Assembly: GCA_002914805.1 (NCBI GenBank)
Contig: JXTB01000321.1
Coordinates: 111,999-175,998 of the forward strand
Source: Parasponia andersonii
Lineage: Eukaryota; Streptophyta; Magnoliopsida; Rosales; Cannabaceae
DNA length: 64,000 bases
Direction of reading: 5' to 3'
In this document: piece by piece, positions 1 through 12,517 of the stretch
Position numbering within the stretch: the first letter of the stretch is position 1
Layout: each line of letters starts with the position of its first letter
Made by a program: the position numbers and the translations under genes
The notes under the pieces: generated by a model
Told to the model about the DNA's origin: nothing
What the model saw: the letters and a program-made list of their open reading frames with translations, nothing else
Database searches by the model: none

Positions 1-130
1 GTAGGCTCATCTTTTTCGGGGCCGAACCACTATAAATCCCTCTCTCCTTATTTGCTTTGATTATTTACTTCAATTTACACAAGCCACATCTCTTAATTAT
101 TCATAAATTTATTGTTGGTAAAACCTCCAT
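1..130 (+). mobile_element. Possible 3' tail of a Ty1/copia LTR (fragment)
   Basis: The first ~130 bases contain a CCGAACCACTATAAATC motif like the R/U5 junction found near the end of many plant copia LTRs, followed by AT-rich sequence. A similar GTCCGAACCAC motif occurs near 10710. No partner LTR or coding sequence is visible because the window starts here. The assignment rests on motif resemblance only. Confidence 0.3.
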
Positions 131-1060
131 CAACAAAGATATTGAAACTTTTTTTTTTTCCTTTTTCTTTTTAATTTAGTTTGGAATTAAACAGGAAAAT
201 CAATAACTTTTGATATGTAAACCAGTAATCTCTTGGTTTCATTTGCACGTAAAAAATATACAAATTGGGGAAGAAATAAAAGAGAATTCATGTCAGTTAA
301 GATTAGAAGTTTTACGAAAGCATTTCTCAACGAGAACTCAAAATATTGGAAATTCTCATTAGTATCTCATTTATAATTACAATGGATTTTAAAAAATTGT
401 TAGGGTCGATTTTGAAAATTTAATGAGTATTTTGCTGACAAATCCCTCTACTCATTACCGACAATATTCAACTTGTCACATTGTTTTTTTTATTTTTTTT
501 TTAATTTTTACATATGATAATAGTCTTACACTTATATGTTGATTATACACGAGAAATATTTTGATCGAACAAAAAGGTCGGTAAACTTAACACCTGTAAT
601 GTTGTATCTTTCTCTATTGCTTTACTCTCTTGAAATATATGGTTCAACTTGTATATATAAGCTTAAATTTAACATTTAATAATATAAACCCAATGTACTT
701 AAATTGATTCTAACTAATTATTCTCCTTTCTCTGTTATTTTTCCTTGGATAGATAATAAGGGACTTTCGAAATTAATTCATGCCTGACATGTTTTCCGCT
801 TTTTTTTTCTTTGTATATATATATATATATATATATATTATATTTTATGAGCTTTGGCCTTCAAATAAATCTGAATGGTGTTAATGTAATTCATGCCAAA
901 CTTCTTTTTTTTTTTCTTTTTTCTCAAAAGTACTTATTTCATGAGCTTTTGTACTCCTGTGAATTGTGATCAAGGGGACTACAATATTTAACTACAATAT
1001 TTACTTTCATCAAACATTAATATCTAGCATAAAGTTTAATTATTATAAAGATAAGAGATT
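131..1060. other. AT-rich intergenic DNA with a (TA)n tract
   Basis: No open reading frame, RNA gene or recognisable transposon is visible. A TA dinucleotide run lies at about 814-838 and several poly-T tracts are present. The stretch lies downstream of the 3' end of RDR1 copy A. Confidence 0.6.
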
Positions 1061-1300
1061 TATTCATACGCATAAATTTTGTTCTTACAAAGTTGAATTA
1101 ATATCCATTTTATGAGCACATTTACCACTAATTTTCTCTCTAAGCTATGTATAAATTTGTGCATTCAGTGTTTATATATCATAAATAGACATTGTGCAGA
1201 CTCACTGAGATTTTGTAAGAAAACAAAAGTAGGATAAAAGAGCCACCATAAAAGAATTACAAATAGCCAGAATATAATACACCAGGCTAACAAACCAAAG

Positions 1301-1307
1301 TTTTATT
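1301..1307 (-). terminator. Putative polyadenylation signal of RDR1 copy A
   Basis: On the minus strand this reads AATAAAA, about 215 bases downstream of the stop codon. An AATAAA stands at the equivalent place downstream of copy B (23124-23129) and copy C (52293-52298). The conservation supports it as the 3'-end signal; the cleavage site itself cannot be seen. Confidence 0.5.
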
Positions 1308-1520
1308 ATTAAATAAACATATTACACATAACACTTATCTTTATAGCACAATACATTCAACAATACTTACAAGCATAATTATACGTTATAATCAAGCCAA
1401 GATACATATTCTAGTAGTCATATATGATACTTATTTTGTTTTACATTCACAAACTAATACTTATAAAATGTTTAACTAGAATGGTTTCTAATTAGAATAG
1501 TTTCTGAAAATTTGATATAC

Positions 1521-4500
1521 TCAAACTTCACCATGCAAATCAAATCCATTACTAAGCTGGGTGACCAATGACAGATTCAAAGTCCTCCTGATGCTCGCAT
1601 TATCCCTTTTGATAAGAAGAAGTTTGTCAAAAACACACCAGGCAAAGCTCAAGAAATGGTCTCTAACCACATTGTCCTCATTGTAGCGGCCCCAAAATCT
1701 AGGATGATAAGTGACATAGTACCAAGCAGAAGCCTTCTTCGCACATACGTCATCAGCTCCATTGTCTAAATCAATTCCCGGCTTGTTGAACCAAGTCCTT
1801 GCTTCTTTGATCAATGATCTCACAGCATAATTAGCTGATTCCAAGTCCTTTTTCTTGTCAAAATGCCTCGACTTTGCAAGGACATTGCCGCTGAGTATTT
1901 CGGCTTCGGTTTTGATTCCATAGTAATCCATCAAGCCTCCCAACTTGTAGTCATACTGAGATTTGAGATTGAAGGCATCAACTATGTAATCCTCAAATCC
2001 ATCTACCTGCATGTCAGGATCATAACACTTGTTGGCCACTTCCTTCGTGAAGGATTTAATGGAGCTCGAGTGATCTTCCATATTCTTCACCCATCGAAAG
2101 AGCTTCCCAATGACACGTTTCGATTCGTAGGTTGGCTTGTCTTCCTTTTCCATGAAGTCTGGATAATTTTTGGCGCGTAGATAATGCGGAATTTTTGCTG
2201 GCACACCAGTTTTTGCAAAGTCCACAGCAATTGAGGATAGCTTTGCCAACTCAATACATTGCTTGCTCTTAGCCATTTTCCTCTCTTTGTCAGCAAAAAC
2301 GATATGCGCATTTGAAATGATTCCTAAGTTGTCATGTGCTATGTAGTAAGCGAAATACTTTTGAACTTCCTGTACCACAATTAGAATGTAGTAGTCATTC
2401 GGTGAGAGATAGAGATAAGTTTCTATAAATGATTCAAAATATCTGAAAAGCAATTACTAACCTACCAATCGATAAGTATTCAAAAGATTTCATCAACAAC
2501 GTGAAAAGAGTTCATGAACTACAAGACTTCTTAGTTTGAAACAATCTTAATCATTGTATGGCATTTCAATCATAAAGTTGTCCTCAAATTAGTAACTTTC
2601 AAAGGAAAATCAGACAGAATATAGAGTAATTTGAGAATACCTCTATAGTAACATCATGGTCTAACTGTACAGTTGGTGCAGGAGTATAATTCATGGCTTC
2701 ATTATGGCGAAGAGGAATAAGCTCAGGGTCCCAACAAACAAAGTATGTATCTCCATCCAAATCACTCCCAGAGCATTCGTCAGTATGAGGTCTAAAGTAA
2801 ATGAAAATACTTGATCAGTCAAAAGTTTTATAAATTACAAAGGCATACATAACAAAGAAGGGAAAAATTTTGGAATAAAGTAAACAAGATACACTCAAGT
2901 ATGGCATACAATCTGAGGTAGAAAAATGAGAGAAACAACTTGTAAAGAGCTTATTAAGAACCCAGACAATAATAGACTACACACAAACAAACACATAATT
3001 ATTTATAATTAAGTTTAAAAAACATGTCAAATGAGCTAAAAATTAACATATGTATGTATATATCATTCAAGTATGCTAATTCAATGTATGTATAGAAGTC
3101 GAAAAACAAATTTACCTTCTTCCTTTCTGCGGAAAAACAACACAATCTACCATGTGATGCAATGTGGGAACATCCACCGCCTTAAGGACTCGAACATCTC
3201 CTGGATGTAGGCAAGGATTCTTAGCAACGACCACCTTTCCCTTGACAATGAACGTCCCTTGGCTTGAAATAGTGTTGTTGAAGACAAGGGAGGAATCATC
3301 ATAAAGTTGTCGGGTAGAACAATGCACAAACACTTGGCCATATTCCAATGTCCCAGTTTCATCTAGACATCCCATCATAGCTCTTCCATTCGGAATATAT
3401 ATCCTAGTTTTTGTCCGGATTTCAAGCAACTTCGAGGCGCGAAGAGTTTGCAGCATCATTGAAAGAAAAGGCTCTTCATCTGGCTTATAACCGCAAGTAA
3501 GCATGTCCTTTAGAATGTTTGTGATTTCTCCTGGAAAGATCAGCTCCAGCTCATCCTGAGCTCTTAAGGGATCTGTTAAAATAGAATCAAGCCGTTTCAC
3601 AGCCTCCATTTGCTTCTTGTGAAAGACATGATCCTTTATTCCAAGAGTTGATAGAAGAGTAATCAACTGGCGGTTTAAGAAACAAGGCTGGTACTTGCTC
3701 CATGCCAAAACATCTAGCTTCTTGTTCTTTGATTTGTACTTGCACATGCTATCTCTAAGCGACAATTTCATAGAAGATGTGGGATCAACTGCTACAACAC
3801 CTTTATACCCACCATAACGAATTTGAAAGGCCGATGGGGTAAACTTGTTGAGACCACATTTTTTCGCCACTTGCTCAGCGAATTCTTCAGATATTTTCCC
3901 AATCCCATCAGAGAAACAGTATTTGTTTCCACCTGTTTCGACTTCAATGTCAGGAATTAACTCCACTTCATCCCTTTCAACTATGAAAGTTTCTCTGGAA
4001 GAGCTAAACGATTGGCCCAGTCTTGCAGCATATTTTGCAACATTTCGAATGTGTGAAAAGTCACCCATCCAATTTCTGATATCTTCAACAGTAAGTCCTT
4101 CCCTTGAAGCAAACATCCAAGCCGAATTCTCTTTCAACTGACTTGAAGAGAAGCCAAGAAACTCAAAATTTTTGTCACCAATGACTATGCCGTCTCTCAA
4201 AACAGAAAGTATCCTTTCATAAATTCTTGTTGGCCTTCTTGAATGTGTTGATAAAGCTGCCCAACGCAACTTGTCAAAGTCCTCATCGGAAAAAGAAACG
4301 CGAAGAAAGTTGTCGACATCGTCCGAATAATTTCGGAGCACACGGTTCGAGAGATTCAACTCAGGGCCACAAAAGTAAACTTTCGATGGTGTTATTTGAA
4401 CCCGGTGGACATACACCAGTCCTTCATCTAAAGCAATTGTAGGCATTTTAGGAATCTGTCCACTTGAGTTGTAACTCATATATTGCGTAGTAAGCCATCT

Positions 4501-6035
4501 CAGAGGATCGTAGCAGCAATCTTTCAACAGATAGAGTTTATCTAGCGCAGACTCTATGTATTCAATCTTTATTATTCTTGGATCAACTAACTTGAAGAAT
4601 TTGCGATCAAGGACCTGCCCAGGAAGACACCCATGTTGAACCAAGGAGTTTATCTTGAACAAAATCTTGTATGGTAAGTCGATTCCATGAGGCGGTACCA
4701 CTATGGGAACAAGATCTGAACTAGATAACAAAGGAGAACCTTTCTCCAAAGAGAAGTGGCCTTCAACTTCTTTATAGTAAACAAAGCCATCGCGTAGATT
4801 TGGAAGGGGATGCTTGCTTAGAATCTCCATACACAAAGCAGAGGACTGCCCAATGCGGCAAGATGGAGTGAAATCAACATCCCTGATCCAGCAGCTATTA
4901 GGAATGTCCTTCGAGTTGTTCACAACAGATACATCTTTCTTAAAAATCCGGGGGGCACCAAGTAACTGTCAACATAGATAAGAATAGAACAAGAGAAAGT
5001 GTTAGCCACTTTTTCTAAGTGCGAAACATGATTAGCTATCATTTGTAAGTAAGATACCATTTTTGGCTACGAAAAAGCATATATATCAAAATTCAGAAGA
5101 CAATAAAGATCACAACAAGTCTTATCTTCCTAGTAATTAGTATTCATCAAGCATTGTCTAAAAGAGTTGGTACGTCCTAAAGTAATGGATTAGAAGACTA
5201 CTAGGGTATATTTCCTCAGAGAAAAACCTATTAAGAATCGTTTCACAGATTGAGATTTTAACATAGGTCGGAGACAGTTACGATTGGTAAAACTGGATTT
5301 TGTATATACTTTATGTAAATTTATGGATTTCCATATTCATGTTACCCATGACCTTTACAAAATTCCAATTTCATGACTGTGTCCCATGCAACAATACCTA
5401 TATGTATTCATGCTTCAGTGTCAATAAGGAAAAAACCATGTATGGTATGTAAGTAAGAATGCATATAATCAGAACTGAGAGTAGAAAAATAGGAAAATCA
5501 AATTTTAATGGATTTTCAGAGAGCAAACCTGGAGGACAAGAAACTTTGTAGTTTGTTCGCATGGACGATGCAGCTCAATCTGCCAAATATTCTCAAAGGA
5601 GAGCTCCAGCTTGTAGTCAACAGAACGATAAGCGAAAAAGAAGTAGAGCTTTCGCAGTCCCGTTCCAAATTTCACACAAACATTCTTCGAATTCCAAAGA
5701 AAAGAAAACTTGTCCTTCGATATCTGACATCCGAAGTCCAATGTAATGTCATCCATGCTGTAGAGCGGCTCTGGAACAATTTCTTTGTTCAGCTCCCGAG
5801 CTTTCAGATACGAATCATCATACCATAGCTCTTGATCCTTTGCCATGGAAAGTATAGTTTCGGCGCTTTCAGAGTCATTGAATTGAACCTTGGCATATGC
5901 CCTTGACTTAATCTTGTGCTCTCCAACCTCAACAGCAGAAACGGTTCCTTCTCCAGTATATTGCTCCAGAAAACTCTTCACAGCTTCAGGAAGCTCAAAA
6001 GAAGAAAATCCATACAACTGAATTGTCTTTCCCAT
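1521..6035 (-). CDS. RDR1: RNA-dependent RNA polymerase 1, copy A (intact)
   Basis: Plant RDR1 copies single-stranded RNA into dsRNA that Dicer-like enzymes cut into siRNAs for silencing and antiviral defence. Coding exons are 6035-5529, 4965-3116, 2791-2641 and 2369-1521, with GT-AG introns of 563, 324 and 271 bp. They splice to 3357 nt and 1118 aa, a normal RDR1 length. The start is the MGKTIQLYGF methionine directly behind the 5'UTR intron acceptor. Residues ~1-90 form an RRM-like region. Exon 2 carries the RdRP core with FSDGIGKIS, a YGGYKGVVAVDP stretch and PNGRAMMGCLDETG. Exon 3 carries the catalytic DLDGD (residues 796-800). Exon 4 is the conserved C-terminal domain ending in FDLHGEV. 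Relative to copy B it lacks a few residues near the exon-2 linker (around 4245). No stop or frameshift was seen. Splice sites were placed by eye and by alignment to copy B. Confidence 0.93.
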
Positions 6036-6036
6036 T

Positions 6037-7074
6037 CTGTGAAAGTGAAGTTAAAACTACGTTTTAGCAAACAATACATAGCAGAAGGATTGTTTTTTCA
6101 TGAAAAGATTACTTCAAAATTACATTTATCTTCTATGTGACTATCTGTTAAATGAACATAACAAATTCTGTTATTTCATATCATGGCTGTTCATGCATAT
6201 GGCCATCAAAGTACAGAAATGTAAAATAATAGGCCTTACATATATTGAAGCAAATCTATAAACTGAAGATCAAATTAATGAGTAAGAGACCAGAGGAATT
6301 GGATTTAAAAACAGGGTATTTTAAATCATGTCTAATTAAGAAACTCAAAAAAAAAAAAATTTCGTAACATTAACATCAAGGACTCTGACACAGGTTTTCT
6401 TATAAAACAGCTCTGTCCCAGTCATCAGAACTCATTATAAAAAGAGAAAAGAAAAAAGCCAACGACAAGAAGAAGAAAACATAAGACTAAAGCAAACTTT
6501 ATTTTGTCCTATTATAAACATTGATCATTGTGGAGCTCATATACGCAAATAGATAACATCCGAACAACACTTTTTTTTTTTATAACATGCTGAGATTAAT
6601 GATTAGTATCTTTTATATTGTGTTTAAGTTGAATAAACCAGTGGCTGCAGAAATCATATATTTGTGCACATAAATAACATACATGTATATATATATACAT
6701 ACATATAGAATTGGCAAAAATAACATTTCATAAGAGTAGCGTGTTACTTAGTAGAGTAAATTCTGTAAAACTCAAACCAATCCAAAAACAAACTCTAGAC
6801 TCATCAAATCAAAATTAACTAGAACAAACTAATTAAGAAAGCACGAGAAAAGAAAAACGCAGAGCCACACGCATATAATCCAAACAAACAACGTCTAAGG
6901 AACCAAACCAATCGAAAACCGAAAGTGAGCTTCATGATGATCTTGTACTAATTGTTCAAACATTTGAACTTGAATTTTTTCATCGACTAATAATGTTTCG
7001 AACAATTCGAGGTAGAATAACAGGAAATATGTTCTGAAAAAATAAGTGAGAAAGAAGAAGAAGAAGAATCTGAC
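6037..7074 (-). other. 5'UTR intron of RDR1 copy A
   Basis: The donor CAG|GTCAGATTC lies at 7075/7074 and the acceptor TTTCACAG lies one base before AATGGG, so the intron ends immediately upstream of the start codon. Copy B has the same donor and acceptor context (31721-32621). The leader exon runs from about 7160 to 7075. An intron in the leader is inferred from these paired sites; a transcript would confirm it. Confidence 0.7.
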
Positions 7075-7186
7075 CTGAATAACCGATTCGATTAAGATTA
7101 GTGTGCGCAATCTCTCAAATGATATTCTCATTCACTTACTCACACCTTATGCTTCTGTGATCAAGCTAACGCTAATCCATGACTGC

Positions 7187-7194
7187 TATTTATA
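7187..7194 (-). promoter_or_regulatory. TATA box of RDR1 copy A
   Basis: The minus strand reads TTCTATAAATAGCAG, a good plant TATA box, about 110 bases upstream of the leader-intron donor. Copy B has TCTATAAATACA at the homologous place (32748-32755). Transcription should start near 7155-7165. Confidence 0.7.
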
Positions 7195-7600
7195 GAACCC
7201 AAATGAAGAAAACAGAGAGTAAACCATACTTTCTCACCTGTGTGGTGCCAATGAACGTGCAGAATAATAACGTTCATCTGATCCTCTTCTTCGCGCCACT
7301 ACTTTACAAAACAGATTCTACTTACGTGGCAAACTGTGATTGGAAGCGAGGTCTTTGGTCTTAATTGTTTTGGAGACTCGTAACCGAGAGTACGAGGATC
7401 CGGGTCCGCCTGCTTTTATGTTTTATTTATTATTTTCTCCCTTGTGTTATAAGGGGGCGTTTGATTGTTTGTTCTCCAAGTCTCCAACAGTCTCTATAGA
7501 ACAACAAACAAATTTAAAAAAAATGGCTCCAACAGTCATGGGCCCTTTGACGGGGAAAGATCCGCTGGGACAATTTGTTTGTCCTTTGAGCCAATTATTA

Positions 7601-7706
7601 TTAGCCACGTCATCACGCTGAGGAAGTAACGCAAGCGTAGGCTTAGTGGGGTCTCTATAGGGGCAAAATGGGACAACAAGGTACTATTTAGACTCGAGTA
7701 CGTCAT
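7601..7706 (-). promoter_or_regulatory. TGACG (as-1-like) motifs upstream of copy A
   Basis: Minus-strand TGACG cores occur at 7608-7612 (within TGATGACGTGGC) and 7701-7705 (within CATGACGTACTC), roughly 410-510 bases upstream of the TATA box. Both have matching motifs at homologous sites upstream of copy B. TGA-class bZIP factors bind such motifs in salicylate-responsive promoters. RDR1 is known to respond to salicylic acid in several plants; regulation of this copy is inferred. Confidence 0.45.
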
Positions 7707-9090
7707 GGTATGGATGCCCCTGGTTTGTTTGGCAGGCTTGCTAAGTTATAATCAAAGGATTTTCAAGCTAAAATGGTCCTTTATTTTTATACAAGTTAGC
7801 AAATGTGGCTGTTGTTTTCTTTTTTCTTTTTCGAGATGATGGTTTGAATATTTTAGTTCCGTTAACATAAATAATAGACAAGTTAATTTATACAAACAAA
7901 GTTTCTTTGTTTACACTATGACATTACATTAAATTCTCAGGCTTGATTAGTGCTGAATTTGATTTACAAGTCCACTTCAGAAAATTGGTACTAAAATAAC
8001 AGTTGCATAACTAAAATAAATTTGCAAGCATTGAATAGTCATATATATAAACTTCCATTGGAATTGTACAATGGTGAAATTATTACAATGAAACAAGTAC
8101 AACCATATGTACAATTGAATTAATTAAGTTACAAATTCTCCATCCTGCGATTAAATTTTTAACAAGTTTTAAGCAACCAACAAGATATTTCATTGACACA
8201 ATAACTACAACGTTTAAATTTCTATATTTAAAAATCATTTACGATTAAGAACGTTATATAATTCACTTTTTTATTGGGAATAACTTTAAGTGTGGAGATA
8301 TACCAGGGAAGTTCAATTGGAATGTCACCAGTCTAAGACTCTAAGGTTAGCTAGCTAGAAGTGCAGAATTACCAAATTAAACCAACATAGAATAGTGATC
8401 TAGAATTCATAAAACTTAAGCAATTAACTATGTCATTACAATTGGAATAATCTAGAATACCCTAGAAAAGGAATAAGAAAGCCAACAAGGTAAGGTATTA
8501 TTGTTAGGGGGAAAAAAAAAAAAAAAAAAAAAGAAGAAACATCAAAGTACTAGGAAGAATCTAGAATCTTTCCATTGAAAAAATGTTTATATTTAGAATA
8601 TTAATTGAAAATTGAGTGAGGAGCATGCACTATATGCTTGTCATGATGGGGATTTAGCACTCCTTGCGGTGGAAGGACAGACTAGAGAGAAATTATTGGC
8701 CAAAACACCTTGTCTAACTCTCCTAATTGGCGAAAACGCGTATGTCTCTCTCTCTCGCTTTTCTTTTAGAATTTATTTATGGATTAGAAAACGCTGAGTA
8801 CAAAAAAAGTTTTCAGCCAGGAAAAAAAAAAAAAAGTACAACAAAAGCAGAAAGGGCCTTAATTGGTCAGCACTAACTTGGATAGAAAGGAGTTGGACTT
8901 CTCTCTTCTGCGAACCATCCTATTTTATTCTGGTTGAAGCCCTTTCCCCTTTCACTTTTCCCTTTTGCCGCTTTGTGTTTGCCTTTCTTTTTAATTGTCT
9001 TGTTTAAAAATCTTTATTCATTTTGTTTTGTATAAGTATTTGCAAGTTCTTGCGGTGTAAGCACTACGTATAGCTTTTGATTAATACCAT
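7707..9090. other. Upstream flank of RDR1 A, no gene; homologous to copy B flank
   Basis: No convincing ORF is present. Blocks at 8545-8720 and 8860-8960 match 34165-34360 and 34440-34560 upstream of copy B, including AGGAAGAATCTAGAATCT and a GAACCATCCTATTTTATT block. The homology fades at about 9090 (about 34690 in B) and gives the upstream edge of the duplicated unit. Confidence 0.6.
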
Positions 9091-11048
9091 AGAGTAAAGA
9101 GTGGAGACCCCATACCCATGTATAGAATTACTACCTTTTTTTTAAAATTTTCTTTAACTAATGGATATTTACTTGTCGAAGTTATTTGTTGTACGATGGA
9201 AGTCGATCATTAGACTGAAACTTAACGAATTACTCTGAATTTCAAAAAACTTATTTTGTATGTGAAATCGTTTATGGTGTGGTAGGAAACATTTCTTGAA
9301 CGTTATATCTAGAAGTTTAAAAACATTCATTCAGAATCAAAACAAGATAATTTTTGTTCGAGTGTGTTGTACATCAAATTAATTACTGTTTATTAGAATT
9401 AATTTTTTTTAACAACCTAATATAGCTACTGATTTATAAACGTATATATTCGACCACTTTTTGTAAGGTCTAAAAGTTTGACATTTTAAATGACAAAGTT
9501 TTAAAAACTCAAGTTGATAAAAGAGATAAAAATGTTGTTACAATAAGTTCGAAGTTGTTATAAGAAGAGTTGTTCTACAACTGAAACTTACATTTTTCTT
9601 TATATGGAAACCTTCTAGAATGTATCTAAACATAATTTGTTTCCATATTTAATGATTCTGATGATAATATTAGTAAAACATGTATAGTTGTTTAGGATAT
9701 TTTTCTATCAATTTTTAATCAATTCCTTTTATATTTACCTATATATCATTGATTATTTCCTCATTCTTTTTATCCTTGATTAATATCTGATTACCTCTTA
9801 TTAATTACATTGGACGCGTTTCTAAAATGAATTCATAAAGATTTTTCGTTCTTACTTATTGCTAGAAATTTCTCATCAATTAATTAAGTTTCCATTAATT
9901 AATTGATTTGATTTGCTGAGTTGTTATAATCAGATTTCCTAATTTGTTATAATAACTCCGGAAATTTAAGGAAAGATTAGTTAACTTTCTCAAATCTTGG
10001 TTAACTTTCCTAAATCTTGGCATTTGATCAATATCAATTGAGATATGATTTTCTATGTTAATTATCAATCTTTGACAAGTTAATTGAAGATTTTCTATTA
10101 GCCAAATCGTGCCCAAACCAAATCAAAGAAACAGTCATGAGTCTAGACATATTTCTAGTAATTATTCAAAAAGTTATTGCAACAACTTTCTGGCGGATTA
10201 CAATATTTATGAAAAGATTTTGATTTTATTATTAATTTTTTCCTTATTTGATTTCAGCTAATTCACACTACAATGGATGACTATGGAGGCTGAAAATCAC
10301 TTATAAAAGCTCTATTACTCCAATGAATGTTTTATGCCCTACATCTGAGAGAAAATACTCTTTAAAAGAGCTTCTATGTAAGACATAGAGTTTGTTCTAT
10401 TGCCATTGTGAGACTTGGGGAGATTTAGGGTTTTCTAGGTACTTTGTTTGAGTGCATATTATTCTTCGGGAGGAAGACCAATACAACTTCAGGAGGAGAT
10501 AAATCCAGACCAATGAATGGAGTTCACGTATGAAGGATCAACAAGATAAGGGGAGCTCGCTAAACAAGATTGGCGGAGTTATTACAACATATTACGGCAA
10601 TTGAAAAAAGGGAGTCTTTTATGGCATTAGTCAATTAGTGTTTGTAATTTTGATACTTTACTAATTTGATTAATCTCTAGGCATGGCTCCGTGGAGTAGG
10701 AGAGGTCCGAACCACATTAAAAATATCTTATGTTCTTTCTTTATTTTCTTATTCTTGTTGCAACATATACACTCTTTGTTACAATAATTTTTTATTCACG
10801 CATTACAATATAATTAATTAATTATTAATTAATCAATTAATTAATTATTTGGTAATACCTAAAATAGATCTTTCACTTTTTTCTTCGCCATAACTCGTAC
10901 AAGTATGCAGTGTTTTGTGAAATGGATGGTCAAAAATATCTGGTCCGAAATTAAAAATGAAAAGAACAAAAAAAAAAACAAATTAGGTGATCAAACATTA
11001 TTTCTACATAATTGTAATCCAAAATATTTTAATAGAAGTTGCAATTAT
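9091..11048. other. Non-genic, possible LTR debris (about 9921-10870)
   Basis: No gene is recognised. From about 10380 to 10760 the sequence resembles the R/U5 part of a copia-type LTR, with GGAGTAGGAGAGGTCCGAAC at about 10693. A TGTTATAATCAG near 9921 could be the LTR start, but no second LTR, PBS or coding domain was found. A palindromic AATTAATT cluster lies at 10812-10850. The right edge abuts the copia LTR that begins at 11049. Confidence 0.35.
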
Positions 11049-12467
11049 TGTTGAGAAATTAAGGTTTCAATCTTACGCACTCTTATTTTGAAAATAACAA
11101 ATATTTGATTTAGTACTAATGATTTAACTTGAGTGTGTAGTGAAATAGTTTTAAAATGCTAGCTTAAGTTAATCAAGGAATCAAGCTTAAAGACGAAAAA
11201 TCAAGATACAATATCATGCTTAGATATGGTATATTTTATACTTAGTCTTATATTTCATTTAGTTCATTGAACATAGATTCTCTTTGCATTAGCTCATACT
11301 TTCAAAAGAATTTTTAAATACTTTCAAAAAAAATTTCAAACTATCTTAAGTTAAAACGGCTATTTTATTTTAGAAGTTTGAAAATAAATATCACTTTTAA
11401 TCTAGCCAAAATACCTTCAAAAATTTCTTATTTAACATCAAAATTATTTCAAAAAATAAAATTTTAAAAATGACCAAAATTTGGATCAAAGAAACCATTT
11501 ACTGATTGCTGACCCATTTTGGTCGACAAAACAATGAACAAAAATGACCGTTGGAGCTGAACTGGAGTGCCAAATTCCAACGAATAGTTTTGTGATTGAC
11601 CAAAATTTCGACAGCATTTTTCCAAAGGTCGAAAACAACTAATATTTGAAGATGTCTTTAAATAGAACCATGTTTGACGACTTAGAATAAGAGAATATGA
11701 GCTTATATTGATACCTAATCAATTTCTAAGTGCAAAACCTCTCTTTATTCAACTTTAACTTTCAAATCATTCTGAGCCAATCTTAGAACATTCATTGTGT
11801 ATTGTACTCAAATCTTCTAAGCAAAAATTATATTCATTACTTTTGAGAGGAGAGTTCTTGAGTGTGCTCACTCTTTTATTGAAAAACAATTTGTGTTGAA
11901 GTGAGGTTGGCACCGGAGTCATAAACAATCCGATTTAGGTGAGGTTGCTACCAGAGTCTAAACAACCCGTGTATTGGTGAGATTAACATCTTTGTCTAAA
12001 TAATCCGTATAGGTAAGGTTGTCACCGAAGTCAAAACAATCTGACATTAGGCGTGATAAAGCTAGAGTCAAGACTATTATAAAGTCTAGGGTGTGCTCAA
12101 AAAGAATTCACTCCATTTGTACAAAGGTCGGTCAAGCCCATAATCTTTATCCGATAGGTGAAACCTCGAAGCAAGTTACCGAGGGCCGAAGATGTACGCA
12201 AACCGTCGTATTTGTCGAACTTCGTAAATACCGAATTTGTATCTTTTCTATCCTTACACTCTTTACTTTAAAGAAAACTATTTAGTTGTGTGTTTGATAT
12301 TTATTATGCTTAATTGACTTGGTATTATTGTTATGTTTTTAGTATTATTGTTCATTTCGTCTAAAAGTGTCAAAATAGTGATCTATGGTCTCACATAGTT
12401 GAAAAAGTTTCTAACAGTTTTAAAACCTAATTCATCCCCTTCTTGATTAGTCTATCTTGGGCTAATA
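11049..12467 (+). repeat. 5' LTR of the copia element
   Basis: This repeat begins TGTTGAGAAA and ends GGGCTAATA. It aligns along its whole length to 20166-21658 with many substitutions and small indels. The short ORF inside it at 12019-12285 also recurs in the other LTR and looks like LTR sequence, not a gene. Confidence 0.85.
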
Positions 12468-12469
12468 AT

Positions 12470-12481
12470 TGGTATTAGAGC
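12470..12481 (+). other. Primer binding site, copia element
   Basis: TGGTATTAGAGC lies two bases after the LTR end. It differs by one base from the usual TGGTATCAGAGC complementary to initiator tRNA-Met. Confidence 0.7.
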
Positions 12482-12517
12482 TTGGTATTCAATTTTAAAA
12501 GACTTAACCATCTTAAG

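Larger units (their letters stand above)
1060..9090 (-). repeat. RDR1 duplicated block, copy A
   Basis: The segment from downstream of the stop codon to about 1.9 kb upstream of the TATA box is recognisably homologous to 23030-34690 (copy B). Its gene and 3' flank are also homologous to 52005-59892 (copy C). Shared landmarks are the 3' flank, all exon boundaries, the 5'UTR intron, the TATA box and upstream blocks such as 8545-8910, which resembles 34165-34535. All three copies are in direct orientation on the minus strand, which indicates tandem segmental duplication. Edges are approximate. Confidence 0.85.

Noticed and set aside
7340-7621. 93-codon ORF upstream of RDR1 A
   Set aside because: Lies in the promoter; not open in the homologous region of copy B and no recognisable domain.
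12019-12285. Arg/Lys-rich 88-codon ORF, with a similar one at 21202-21465
   Set aside because: Both lie at the same position in the two LTRs of one copia element. Shared because the LTRs are duplicates, not because a gene is conserved.
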